64,000 bases of DNA from Saprospiraceae bacterium (GTDB lineage Bacteria; Bacteroidota; Bacteroidia; Chitinophagales; Saprospiraceae), in contig JAHDHQ010000006.1 in NCBI GenBank assembly GCA_020631235.1, forward strand, positions 62,001-126,000, written 5' to 3'. The notes under the pieces are model-generated. The model had not been told where the DNA came from. It saw only the letters and a list, made by a program, of their open reading frames with translations, and ran no database searches. This document shows positions 53,235 to 62,938 of this stretch, piece by piece; position 1 is the first letter of the stretch, and each line of letters starts with the position of its first letter. The position numbers were made by a program, and so were the translations under genes.

Positions 53235-56200
53235 TGACCATTTTTCCGAAGCCTTTTTTAAAGAAGCTGTCAATACCATCAATATAGCGATCTTCATACA
53301 AGCTACTATCTGCTAAGAAAACCTTGTATATATAGACACCATTAGCCAGTCTGCTACCGTAATCATCGGTACCATCCCATCGGTAGTTTGATCGGTTTAC
53401 ACCAGCGTGAATAGGGCCAAACTCCTCCATGGTAATTTGCTTAACCACTTTTCCAGAAAGGGTCATAATACGAATGACAAAATCTTCTGGTACCTCTTTG
53501 CCCGTCAACGTAAAGATAAACTGGGTACTCGTGGAGAACGGGTTAGGATAGTTTAACATGTTTGAAATCGAACTTTCTGTGATTACTTCAAAATCCACCT
53601 CATACTGATGTGTGCCAGAAAAATTACCTGCTTGATCTTTGGCTTGTGCTCGGAGCGTATAAATACCATCTTCTAATACAGGTCTGTACTCTAATCTAGC
53701 CCTGTTTTTTCCAGAACCATCAGCAGGATAAAAAATCACATCATTTCCACTTACATCCACTTCGAGAACAGTTCCATCAGGATACTCCAAACTCACATCA
53801 AAATCCTTTTTGCTAGTTAACAGTTCAAAAGGATTGTCATCCGTTAAATTGACACTAATTACTGGCTCAGGAGACACAATATCTCTGTTCATTATTTTCA
53901 CACCATCAAAGGTCACATCTAATAATGGATTTAAATCATCCGCTTTAACTAAAAAGTTTAAAAAGGCTAGATTGTTAAAGTGATGCTGTTCACGTTGGTC
54001 ATCGTTGGGATTTACCTCAACTCTAAATTCATGTAAACCACTGGTTAACTCACCAGTAGGATAATTATAATCTAATTGAATATGATTGTCTGCAACTAAA
54101 GGAGCATGTCTTTTAAATTCAACAAATTCATTGTTTTGTTGGTCGACAATGGTATACATAACCAATAAACTATCCATGTCAAACTCAGTAATATTTTCTA
54201 CACGCAAAGAAAGTTGGAGGTCATTGCCTTTAAATATCGTATCTGCAACAAAGCTATAGTCGACATTCGGGTTAACCACAGCTTCTGGCAAACCTTTATA
54301 AAGCACACGCCAGTAATCAATTTGTGCACTAGTAAAATCTACACTATCTAAGCTGTTTAGCTTTAGTTTAATGTAAGGATACACCTCGGCATCTATTTGG
54401 TCCAGATCGAAAACATTGTTATCAAGACCACTATACAAGGTATCTACATTACCATTTTTGAGTAAACCTAAAACATCATAATTAAATAAATCTTCAGAAC
54501 TATTAAAGTCACTAAATGACCACTCTACCGACTCCCACGACTGGGCAGGACCTATTGGACGACTACAAATAAACCCTTTTTCACTGATTCCTTCTATATT
54601 GACTAAAACACTCAGTTCTTCTAGAGGATCAAGGGCTAGAGACTCCGTAAAAACATGTGGGTCACTACCTTTTGTATAGCCAAAAACATAAGGCAAGGGA
54701 CCAGAACTAATAATCTGATCTAGCATTTCAGCCCCTTCTTGTTCCAGCACTTGATTAATGGAGTTAGGATCTAGTGGCCATTGGTCAGGTCTATAGGAGT
54801 GTTCGTCACTTTGTATAGTCCAGAAAATAACATGATGACCATCAGGAATATCGTTTTGTAAAAACTGGACGAGTTCCGCTCTGTTCGCTTCGTTAAAAGT
54901 ATTAAAGCTAAAATAGTTTCTATCTGTATCATGTAGTCCAATGTCGGTACCAGGCCATGGAGACTCAGACAAAATTAGGTTTTGCCAAGGTTTAGAACTT
55001 ATGGGATCAATAACGATCACATAAACACCTGCATTTATATCTTTTCCGCCGCCATTGTTTCTTTCGTCATTTGCCCCAAAAAATTGATTGTTATAATAAT
55101 ATTGTGGCTTAATTTCTGAACTTAATCGGCTTGTATTGATAACTCTAAATTCACCAATAGTTGGTCCTAATTCTAATTTTCTCGTTGATTCGTTAATTTG
55201 AAGGTCCGAGAAGTCATCTCTTAGCCATTGGTAATAATGACTTTGGTTCCAACCAGTTGACTCGTTTGGAAGATAGATAAAGGAACTATTAGACCATACT
55301 TCTTCTTCGGTTTCGTTATTTTTTATTCTCCAGTAATAAACGGTATTATTCTCGTAACTAAACTCAAGAGGAGCTTTTATCAAGCCGCCATAAGCTTTTA
55401 CCTCAGTAGAAACCATCAAAGGGCTATTAAACAAATCAGTGGTATCTAGCTGGAGGATGTATGCTTGCTCGGCTAAAAAAGCATTTCCAGCGGAAGCCAT
55501 AAAGTCAAAACTAGGATCATTAACAATGGCAAATTCGGCAGGATATATTGGGGTAGGTGTATTGTCGTAAATGAAAAAACAAAAGCCTTCATTGTTATAA
55601 GCATCACTTACCTTGTTATTCAATTCTGCAACTGGGTTTGGAAACTCTTCGATGCTGTTATTTTGATCTACTTCGATATCTATGATGTTTTTACCTAATC
55701 CTTTTAAGCCCTTATTCTCGATTTTTTCTCGAATAGTTTTACGGTTTTCTGGTGTTATGGTTGTACCTACAATGGTATCTTTTCCTTCACCATAATCATG
55801 GACTAACTGATAAAATAAGCCTTCATTCTGACCTTTACCGATGTTTACAATATCAAATTCAATCTCGAATGAGTCAATAGTGGAGTTTACATTTTCGGGA
55901 TAAGTCTTTATAGTAGAAAAGTCCACAACATAATCCGGACCTTCATAATCCTGTAAAACTATCGCAGGGTCTCCATGTAAAGTCAGTTGCTCAAGCAAAG
56001 TTCTTAAATTGATGGTACCTAAACTTTGTTCTTCTTTTTGTGCAATGTAAGCTCTTGTGATGAGTCCTATCGAATGGCCATAATATTGACCACCAAGATC
56101 ATCATACAAAGTTTCACCAAACGTTTTTTGATCTGTTACAGTGGCAACACCGGAAGCCGCTAAAAAAGCAATAGCGCCTCTCTCTTCAGCTAACACAAAC

Positions 56201-58206
56201 TTTTCACTGACACCAGAAGAAGGAGTGTGTATATTTCCTGCTAAACAACCCATAGAAAGCATAAAAGGATATTTACCAAAATTATCGTACTTCTCCGGGT
56301 TCTCAATACTAAAATCAAAAGTACCTACCGCTGAATGACCAAAGAAAGTAAGGATAGATATTCCTGCATTAATTTTATCAATGATTTGTTGCGATACTGT
56401 ATTTTCTATATCGTTAGAAGCTGTTTTCTTAAAAGTAGAGACTCGTGCACCATATTCATTATTTTCAATGACTTCTCTCATTTGTTCTAAACCATTAAAA
56501 ATAATTTCTTGGTCAGTAGATTTACCACCACTTAGGTGTATCATGTCTTTTTTCCAAGCTAAATCTTCAATGGTTTGATCAAAAAGATTAGGGTTTTCAT
56601 GTTCCTTAACCTTATTTAAGTAAAAGCCAATTTGCTCGGCATCTCTTACAGCTAATCGTCCTACTGAAGCTACAGGGTACAAATGATCTTTGGCCCCAAA
56701 AAGTAAATTATCCGAGCCAGGGACTCCATAGACAGGTACATAGAAATCTTCATTTATACCTTCACGTAATAAGTTATACTCAAGACCTTTACCGATGATT
56801 AATGCATACTCTAATTGGGGCCAACGCTGTTTTGCGTAGTTAGCAAAGTTGTTGACACTTTGAGCGTGTCCCTTCACTCCGTAGCCAAACTCATCGTACA
56901 ATTCTTCCACATTAAAAATCTGAACATTATAATTACCTCCTTCGTCAGAAGATCTGTAGTCTGCATAGGCTTGGACATGATTAATTCCATTTACTTCTGT
57001 ATTTAAGCCACTATGCGTGAGAATGAGGTAGTCTATATTGTTTGCTTCAAATTGTTGGTTAGCTTGGTAAAGTGTGATTGATTTTGGAGAAAGAGTTTGG
57101 CTGTAGGTCCAGACTTTTGTAGGTAGACCTGCAGGAGGCGTTAGAAATCTAGATGCATTAGCTGACGTTTCAATTTTCAATCTTACCTTATTAGTGGGAT
57201 CGAAATAAAACATATCGTTATTGCTGGTTAGATTATTTACTTCAAAGTATCTATCATCAGCTGATGCATTTAATTTAAAACTAAAATTATCAGTACTATT
57301 TAAATCAAACTGCCTAGGATAAACAAGTTTAGAAAAAGCTACAGATAGCTTGTCATCTGCACTTTGTGTCCCATTGATGTTTAATTCAATGTCATCAAGC
57401 GCCGCCGCATTGGTCAAACTAATGGTGTAAGTTCCTGCTGTAAAATTGTTTAAATTAGGCTGAATCATCAGGTTTCCATTAACAAGAAACTGCAATTTAT
57501 GACCACCAAGATAGGTTCCTACTCTTGTTTCAATATAAGGGGCAAAACCACCATTATAAGCATTTTGTGGACTGAAATTGATGGAGTGTTGATTAGCTAA
57601 AACAGTTCCAAATCCTTCACCTGCAAAATAGTGTGAAAATCGAATATTCTCATTATAGCTTGGGCTTTGATGTTTTTCACTGAATACAAAAAGTTCTTCT
57701 TCGATGAAGTATGCTTCTTTTGCAGGAAGGTTTCCAGATAAATCATTTGGAATCATTTCTACTCTTTCATGATTGTCGCTATCATCAAACCAAGCCAAAT
57801 AATATACATTATCATCCGTATAATGGCTGTAGTAAGGGTTTAGTTGCTGGGATTCCCAGTCCCCATAAAGGGTTTTATCTAATCTACCATTATTGGCTAA
57901 ACCCACAAACTCAATGAAATCCGTTTGCTCAAAGTTGCTTTGTGTGCTCACGTAGATAGGAACTTCCTTCCCATAGTGATACATCACCAATTCTCGTCCT
58001 TTCGCAGCAGCAATTGGAAAACCCATTGATTCTAAATCCGACCTGGTTATTCGGTAAACGCCATCTTCGTCCAAAACAATTTTAGCATAGGTTTTAGAAT
58101 AGTTTATCCACTCGTTTCCAAATAAGCTTTGACCTTCAAAATCCATTTGGCTATGCACTGAACTAAGCGCGAAAAAAAAGAGGAGGCTTGATAAAATCTT
58201 TTTCAT
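53224..58206 (-). CDS. PorU2-like C25-family T9SS-associated protease
   Basis: A 1660-residue secreted protein with signal peptide ILSSLLFFFALSSVHSQ. A beta-rich N-terminal half leads to a gingipain-type C25 peptidase. Catalytic His is in FFGHSAVG near 624 and Cys in SMGCLAGN near 654. Long CARDB/Ig-like repeats follow, then a terminal sorting-type domain (NMLNYPNPFS, YRWDGTDDYG, LANGVYIYKVF). T9SS sortase PorU is shorter (about 1150); size and the C-terminal domain fit the PorU2 group. It probably cleaves sorting signals at the cell surface. I start at ATG 58206, directly before the signal peptide. Confidence 0.9.
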   Translation of the reverse strand: MKKILSSLLFFFALSSVHSQMDFEGQSLFGNEWINYSKTYAKIVLDEDGVYRITRSDLESMGFPIAAAKGRELVMYHYGKEVPIYVSTQSNFEQTDFIEFVGLANNGRLDKTLYGDWESQQLNPYYSHYTDDNVYYLAWFDDSDNHERVEMIPNDLSGNLPAKEAYFIEEELFVFSEKHQSPSYNENIRFSHYFAGEGFGTVLANQHSINFSPQNAYNGGFAPYIETRVGTYLGGHKLQFLVNGNLMIQPNLNNFTAGTYTISLTNAAALDDIELNINGTQSADDKLSVAFSKLVYPRQFDLNSTDNFSFKLNASADDRYFEVNNLTSNNDMFYFDPTNKVRLKIETSANASRFLTPPAGLPTKVWTYSQTLSPKSITLYQANQQFEANNIDYLILTHSGLNTEVNGINHVQAYADYRSSDEGGNYNVQIFNVEELYDEFGYGVKGHAQSVNNFANYAKQRWPQLEYALIIGKGLEYNLLREGINEDFYVPVYGVPGSDNLLFGAKDHLYPVASVGRLAVRDAEQIGFYLNKVKEHENPNLFDQTIEDLAWKKDMIHLSGGKSTDQEIIFNGLEQMREVIENNEYGARVSTFKKTASNDIENTVSQQIIDKINAGISILTFFGHSAVGTFDFSIENPEKYDNFGKYPFMLSMGCLAGNIHTPSSGVSEKFVLAEERGAIAFLAASGVATVTDQKTFGETLYDDLGGQYYGHSIGLITRAYIAQKEEQSLGTINLRTLLEQLTLHGDPAIVLQDYEGPDYVVDFSTIKTYPENVNSTIDSFEIEFDIVNIGKGQNEGLFYQLVHDYGEGKDTIVGTTITPENRKTIREKIENKGLKGLGKNIIDIEVDQNNSIEEFPNPVAELNNKVSDAYNNEGFCFFIYDNTPTPIYPAEFAIVNDPSFDFMASAGNAFLAEQAYILQLDTTDLFNSPLMVSTEVKAYGGLIKAPLEFSYENNTVYYWRIKNNETEEEVWSNSSFIYLPNESTGWNQSHYYQWLRDDFSDLQINESTRKLELGPTIGEFRVINTSRLSSEIKPQYYYNNQFFGANDERNNGGGKDINAGVYVIVIDPISSKPWQNLILSESPWPGTDIGLHDTDRNYFSFNTFNEANRAELVQFLQNDIPDGHHVIFWTIQSDEHSYRPDQWPLDPNSINQVLEQEGAEMLDQIISSGPLPYVFGYTKGSDPHVFTESLALDPLEELSVLVNIEGISEKGFICSRPIGPAQSWESVEWSFSDFNSSEDLFNYDVLGLLKNGNVDTLYSGLDNNVFDLDQIDAEVYPYIKLKLNSLDSVDFTSAQIDYWRVLYKGLPEAVVNPNVDYSFVADTIFKGNDLQLSLRVENITEFDMDSLLVMYTIVDQQNNEFVEFKRHAPLVADNHIQLDYNYPTGELTSGLHEFRVEVNPNDDQREQHHFNNLAFLNFLVKADDLNPLLDVTFDGVKIMNRDIVSPEPVISVNLTDDNPFELLTSKKDFDVSLEYPDGTVLEVDVSGNDVIFYPADGSGKNRARLEYRPVLEDGIYTLRAQAKDQAGNFSGTHQYEVDFEVITESSISNMLNYPNPFSTSTQFIFTLTGKEVPEDFVIRIMTLSGKVVKQITMEEFGPIHAGVNRSNYRWDGTDDYGSRLANGVYIYKVFLADSSLYEDRYIDGIDSFFKKGFGKMVIMR

Positions 58207-58224
58207 TGAGTTTAGATTGAAAAA

Positions 58225-58232
58225 CAAAAATA
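58225..58232 (-). promoter_or_regulatory. Candidate -7 element (TATTTTTG) for the PorU2-like gene
   Basis: Minus strand TATTTTTG, full match to TAnnTTTG, 19 bases ahead of the chosen ATG. It supports the later of the two possible starts. No -33 match seen. Confidence 0.35.
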
Positions 58233-58409
58233 CAAATTATAGATATATATAATGTGTATTCTGTTCAATTTTAGCGTCTTCCGACAATTGTTTCATTAAT
58301 ACGAAGAATATGAGTAATTATTGTTTCGTATAATGTTTGTTTCTTCGATTTTGGGAAATCTGCTTAAAAACAAAATAAACAATAGGATTTGTACCAACTT
58401 TACGACTAT

Positions 58410-59468
58410 ATGACACTTCTTTTTGTTGCAACCACTATCATTAATTTGTCGTTTTGGATACTTTATACGACATTAATATCACTGCATAAGTCACAGAAAA
58501 AGAAAGACTTAGATAAAAGTGTGGATGTTTTAGTTTGCGCAAAAAATCAAGGTGATAAATTAAATAACCTAATCAATAAACTAACGAAACAAAAAGGCAT
58601 TTCGAGTCTTATAATTGCCAATGATTTTTCTGAAGACAATTCTGCAAGCATTTTAAAGAACATTGAAGCTAAAAATGCCATACTTAAATCGTTTGTTCCA
58701 TCTAAAGACGCAACAGGCAAAAAAATCGCAATTATTGAAGGCATTAGTCGAGTAAAGGCTTCTCTTTTAGCATTTACAGATGCTGATTGCCTACCAATTA
58801 ATGACTTATGGTTAGTTTCCATGTATGGACAATTGGAAGATTTTGATGCAGTGTTAGGCTATAGTCCTATGCTTAAAAGTAAAAGGCTTGTCAACAGTTG
58901 GCAAAGGTGGGAAACGGCTTTTATAGCCATGCAATATATGGGAATGGCCAAGCTAAGATTAGCCTATATGGGTGTAGGAAGAAATCTCCTTTTTAGAAGA
59001 GATAGCCTTAAAACATTAGGCTTAGTAGATTTAAAACCTGAATTGAGTGGTGGTGATGATGACTTTTTAGTGCAATCTATTTCTAAAAACAAGGTAACCA
59101 TAAACTTGGATCCAGATAGTTTTGTTTTTACGGAAAGTAGCCAATCATGGAGGGATTATATTCAGCAAAAACAAAGGCATTTAAGTACTTCCCCGCATTA
59201 TCCAGCATTAATAAAATTTATTTTAATGTTGTTTTCAGTGAGTCATGTTATCTGGTATATATGTTTCTTTTTATGTCTGAATATACACACTGTTTTAGCC
59301 TTTAACGCATTGGTAATTAGATGGTTCATTATTTATTTTTGTCAATATTTTAATACTAGAAAACTAGCGATTTCTGATTTGTGGAAGTGGACAGCAGTTT
59401 TCGATGTGGCGCTTACTTTCTTTTTTATTTTCTTTGCGATCTTCTTTAAACCTAAAGCTAACTGGTGA
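58410..59468 (+). CDS. Membrane-bound family 2 glycosyltransferase
   Basis: A 352-residue GT2 enzyme. An N-terminal membrane helix (LFVATTIINLSFWILYTTLIS) precedes the GT-A domain: VDVLVCAKNQGDKLNNLI, ANDFSEDNSA and FTDADCLPIND (metal-binding DxD). Acceptor-side motifs are SGGDDDFLVQ and QKQRHLSTS (a QxxRW-like block). Two or three C-terminal helices end it. Substrate unknown. I use ATG 58410; an in-frame TTG lies seven codons earlier. The last four bases overlap rsmG (GTGA). Confidence 0.87.
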   Translation: MTLLFVATTIINLSFWILYTTLISLHKSQKKKDLDKSVDVLVCAKNQGDKLNNLINKLTKQKGISSLIIANDFSEDNSASILKNIEAKNAILKSFVPSKDATGKKIAIIEGISRVKASLLAFTDADCLPINDLWLVSMYGQLEDFDAVLGYSPMLKSKRLVNSWQRWETAFIAMQYMGMAKLRLAYMGVGRNLLFRRDSLKTLGLVDLKPELSGGDDDFLVQSISKNKVTINLDPDSFVFTESSQSWRDYIQQKQRHLSTSPHYPALIKFILMLFSVSHVIWYICFFLCLNIHTVLAFNALVIRWFIIYFCQYFNTRKLAISDLWKWTAVFDVALTFFFIFFAIFFKPKANW

Positions 59469-60100
59469 AACATATAGAAAAAGTATTCTTTTATTTTAAC
59501 GACTTGAGTGAGACTCAAATAACGCAGATTAAGTCATTATGGGATGTCTATTTGGATTGGAATGATAAGATCAATGTTATTTCTCGAAAAGACATTGAAG
59601 AACTTTATATAAGACATGTATTGCATAGCTTAAGCATTGCAAAGTTTATTCAATTCCGACCAGGATCTTCGGTATTAGACTTGGGAACTGGAGGAGGTTT
59701 TCCCGGTATACCTTTGGCTATTTATTTTCCAGAGACAAACTTTCATTTGGTGGATGGTACGGCTAAAAAGATTAGGGTCGTTAACGAAGTGGTAAAGCAT
59801 GTAGGTTTAGAAAATGTGCTGGCTACGCAAAATCGGGCAGAAGAATTAAAAACGAAATATGATTTTATCGTGACTAGAGCTGTAGCCAAAATGATGAAAT
59901 TAAGAGAATGGTCAAGTAAATTGATAAAAACAGAACAAACCCATGCAATGCCAAATGGTATTATTGCGCTAAAAGGCGGAAACATAGGGCCTGAGCTCAA
60001 AGAATTACCTAAAGGAGACTTTGTGGAGAAACAATCCATCATTAAATATTTCCCAGAATCACACTTTGAGGAAAAGTACTTGGTTTATTTGCAAATGTAG
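59465..60100 (+). CDS. rsmG: 16S rRNA (guanine-N7) methyltransferase RsmG
   Basis: Methylates G527 of 16S rRNA using S-adenosylmethionine. The 211-residue protein has WNDKINVISRKDIEELYIRHVLHSLS, SAM-binding VLDLGTGGGFPGIPLAI near 73, LVDGTAKKIRVV, and VTRAVAKM. GTG start in a 4-base overlap with the glycosyltransferase stop. In many bacteria rsmG (gidB) is origin-linked; here it is 33 kb from the candidate oriC. Identification is secure. Confidence 0.96.
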   Translation: MKHIEKVFFYFNDLSETQITQIKSLWDVYLDWNDKINVISRKDIEELYIRHVLHSLSIAKFIQFRPGSSVLDLGTGGGFPGIPLAIYFPETNFHLVDGTAKKIRVVNEVVKHVGLENVLATQNRAEELKTKYDFIVTRAVAKMMKLREWSSKLIKTEQTHAMPNGIIALKGGNIGPELKELPKGDFVEKQSIIKYFPESHFEEKYLVYLQM

Positions 60101-60136
60101 AAATCGATAAAAATTATTTATTTCTTTTAATTGATG

Positions 60137-60144
60137 TATATTTG
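60137..60144 (+). promoter_or_regulatory. Candidate -7 element (TATATTTG) for tRNA-Cys
   Basis: Full match to TAnnTTTG ending 14 bases before the mature tRNA 5' end, a good distance for a short leader. Confidence 0.5.
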
Positions 60145-60158
60145 CGAACCAAATTAAT

Positions 60159-60229
60159 GGTCGCGTGGCCGAGCGGTTAGGCAGAGGTCTGCAAAACCTT
60201 GTACAGCGGTTCGAATCCGCTCGCGACCT
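60159..60229 (+). tRNA. tRNA-Cys (anticodon GCA)
   Basis: A complete cloverleaf: 7-bp acceptor stem GGTCGCG/CGCGACC, D arm with GCGGTTAGGC, anticodon loop CTGCAAA with GCA at 60191-60193, T arm GGTTCGAATCC, discriminator T. CCA is not encoded. A terminator follows 12 bases later. Confidence 0.97.
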
Positions 60230-60241
60230 CAAGCAATAGTC

Positions 60242-60276
60242 AATCCTTTCCTTTTCACTAAGGGAAGGATTTTTTT
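60242..60276 (+). terminator. Intrinsic terminator after tRNA-Cys
   Basis: A 12-bp stem (60242-60253 with 60260-60271, one G-T wobble), 6-base loop and a run of seven T residues (60270-60276) directly downstream. Confidence 0.92.
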
Positions 60277-60341
60277 GTCCTAAGTGTTAAGAAAAAGAGT
60301 GTATTTCTATTTATATTTAATTAACCCATTAAACTTAGGTT

Positions 60342-62936
60342 ATGAAAAAAGTATTGCTTATTCCTATTTTATGCTTATTTACTTTTGCTTCTTTTTCCCA
60401 ATGTTTTCCTGATAGACACAATACAAGCACTTCAGCCAGTTGGCAATCGTGCGTAAAAACAGCTAATCCTAATACGGCTCGAGGAGAATCACATTGGTTA
60501 AGCTATGATTTAGGACAATTTTACACTTTGGGGACGACGAAGTTGTGGAATTTAAATATTCCAGAGAAAACGAATGAAGGAGTACGAAACTTAGTTTTTG
60601 ATATTTCGATAGATGGCACTAACTGGACTGAAATCGCAAATTTTGAAATGCCGCAAGCTTCTGGGTCGACTTTTTACGAAGGAGTAATCGGACCAGATTT
60701 AGATGGCATTTCTACTAGATATGTTTTAATAACGATCATTGATAGCTGGTCGGAGAGCGAGTGTGTGGGCCTTGGAGAAGTGAGGTTTAATATTGAAAAA
60801 CCCATCATTACAGACTTAACTAAACAAGATGTCAAATGTCATGACAGTGCTGACGGAGTGGCAACACTTAATGCTCAAGGCGGAGTAGAACCATTTGATG
60901 TTGTTTGGTCTAATGGAGAGACAGGAACAGAAATAACGGATTTGGAAGTAGGAACGTATTATGTGTCCATAACAGACCAACTAAATAACATAGTCGTTGA
61001 TTCCATTACTATAGATGCACCAGAAGAAATAGTTTTATCACTAGAAAGTATTTTGCACATTGATTGTGATAACGAATTTGGAAGCATTGAGGTGACTGCA
61101 ATAGGGGGAACTGGTGAGTTGCGATATGAATGGTCAAATGGAGATGTAGGACCAATATTAAACGATGCGATTGAAGGAGTGTATGAGCTTACCGTCTTTG
61201 ATGAAAATGAATGTGAAAAAAGCCAAAGTTTTGAAATAACGGCCGATAGTGCAGTACCAAATGCAGTGGCACAAGCACCTTCATTAAACTGCAAAAACAA
61301 TGAAGTGATTATTGATGCAACGGCTTCTTCTTCTGGGGAAAATTTCGAATATGTATGGACGACAGAAGATGGAAATATTGTGTCTGGAGAAAACTCCTTA
61401 AACCCAGTAGTGAATGCCGCAGGTGTGTATTCCTTAGAAATTACTAACACACAAAATCAATGTAAAGGCAATACTGAGGTTACAGTAATCAACATTCCTG
61501 ATGTTGATATCGAACTAGTTTCAAGCCAAAATGTCGCATGTACAGGAGAATCTAATGGCGAGATAGAGATAAATGCTTTTGATGGACAAGAGCCCTATAT
61601 TTTTGAATGGTCCAATGGCGCATCAGGTAATACTCAAACTAATTTACCAGCAGGTGTTTATACGATCACAGTGACTGATGGTTTTGATTGCGAATCAAGT
61701 TTAGAAATAGAAATAACCGAACCAACAGAGTTATCATTAGAGCTTTTAAATCAGGTAAATATTGATTGTGAAATAAACACAGGTAGTATTTCTGTAGAAG
61801 GATCTGGAGGAACTGGAAATCTAATCTACCAGTGGTCCAATGGTGATTCTGGTGCTGAACTAAATAATTTGTCTGCAGGAGAAATAACATTGACCATCAT
61901 AGATGAAAACCAATGTGCTTTAGAAAACACGTTTACAATTAGTGCAGATGTCGAAAAACCAGAAGTAGTACTCAACTCGGGCATTTTGTATTGCTCGGTG
62001 AATGAAGTCGAATTAGACGGAACAGGAAGTTCTACGGGTGATAATTTTTCGTATGCATGGACAAGTACAGATGGTACCGTTCTTTCAGGAGAAAATCAAA
62101 TCATTGCTACTACAAATCAAGAGGGAACCTATCAATTACAAGTAACCAATCAAGATAACCATTGTGAAGAAACCATGTCTATTGAAGTGATTAGGATTCC
62201 TGATGTAGAAATTGCTCTAAACGAAACACAAGACGTTCTTTGTCATAGCGAACAAAACGGTGTTGCGGAAGTGATGGCAAATTTAGGTCAAGAACCATAT
62301 AATTATTTTTGGAGTCATGGAGAAGAAGGGGCAAGACTAGAAGATTTAAGCGCCGGAAACTACACCGTGACTGTTGTTGATGATTTAGCGTGTACTCAAG
62401 AGTTGTCATTATCTATTAATGAGCCACAAGCTTTGTCTATGGTAGTTGATTCGGCATCTTATTCTTCTTTTGATATAGCAGAAGGCTTTATAAATATTTC
62501 TGTAGAAGGAGGAACCCAACCATTGAGTTTTACGTGGATGGATAGTGATGGAAACATAGTATCTGAGGAAGAAGATCCAAGCGATTTATTTCCAGGAGTG
62601 TATACACTTACCATTACAGATGCTAATGATTGTATTTTCTATTCGGAAGAAATAACCATTCAAGGAATATCCTCAACTAATGATCTGCAAGGTAATGCTT
62701 TATTAGTTTATCCAAACCCTGCAAAAAACAGACTAAATATAAGCCTAGAAAACAAAGAACTAGTGGGTAAAATCACCGTAGTTATTGAGAACTCAATAGG
62801 ACAAAAAGTCTATCAAGGATCGATGTTCCAACATGAAACAAAGCAGGTAAACGTAGAAAATTTTGCAGCGGGAAGCTATATCTTGAGATTAAGTACAGAT
62901 GCAGATTACGCAAGTATAATTTTTATTAAAGAATAA
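60342..62936 (+). CDS. Secreted SprB-repeat surface protein with T9SS type A sorting tail
   Basis: An 864-residue cell-surface protein. Signal peptide LIPILCLFTFASFSQ is followed by a discoidin-like beta domain (about 20-155). Next come eight beta modules of about 75-80 residues: SprB repeats (e.g. CHDSADGVATLNAQGG, then WSNGETG) and PKD/Ig-like units (CSVNEVELDGTGSSTGDNF). Modules alternate as SprB-SprB-Ig twice, then SprB and a final variant. The end (LLVYPNPAKNRLNIS, AAGSYILRLS) is a T9SS type A sorting domain. SprB repeats occur in gliding adhesins; a role in adhesion is inferred. It stands alone after the tRNA terminator. Confidence 0.92.
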   Translation: MKKVLLIPILCLFTFASFSQCFPDRHNTSTSASWQSCVKTANPNTARGESHWLSYDLGQFYTLGTTKLWNLNIPEKTNEGVRNLVFDISIDGTNWTEIANFEMPQASGSTFYEGVIGPDLDGISTRYVLITIIDSWSESECVGLGEVRFNIEKPIITDLTKQDVKCHDSADGVATLNAQGGVEPFDVVWSNGETGTEITDLEVGTYYVSITDQLNNIVVDSITIDAPEEIVLSLESILHIDCDNEFGSIEVTAIGGTGELRYEWSNGDVGPILNDAIEGVYELTVFDENECEKSQSFEITADSAVPNAVAQAPSLNCKNNEVIIDATASSSGENFEYVWTTEDGNIVSGENSLNPVVNAAGVYSLEITNTQNQCKGNTEVTVINIPDVDIELVSSQNVACTGESNGEIEINAFDGQEPYIFEWSNGASGNTQTNLPAGVYTITVTDGFDCESSLEIEITEPTELSLELLNQVNIDCEINTGSISVEGSGGTGNLIYQWSNGDSGAELNNLSAGEITLTIIDENQCALENTFTISADVEKPEVVLNSGILYCSVNEVELDGTGSSTGDNFSYAWTSTDGTVLSGENQIIATTNQEGTYQLQVTNQDNHCEETMSIEVIRIPDVEIALNETQDVLCHSEQNGVAEVMANLGQEPYNYFWSHGEEGARLEDLSAGNYTVTVVDDLACTQELSLSINEPQALSMVVDSASYSSFDIAEGFINISVEGGTQPLSFTWMDSDGNIVSEEEDPSDLFPGVYTLTITDANDCIFYSEEITIQGISSTNDLQGNALLVYPNPAKNRLNISLENKELVGKITVVIENSIGQKVYQGSMFQHETKQVNVENFAAGSYILRLSTDADYASIIFIKE

Positions 62937-62938
62937 TA

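Noticed and set aside
58104-58112. DnaA-box-like TTATCCACT
   Set aside because: A single near-match inside the PorU2-like coding sequence, with no cluster around it.
60820-62640. DNA direct-repeat array or CRISPR-like structure
   Set aside because: The similarity is at protein level between 75-80-residue SprB/Ig modules. There are no short identical repeats with regular spacers.
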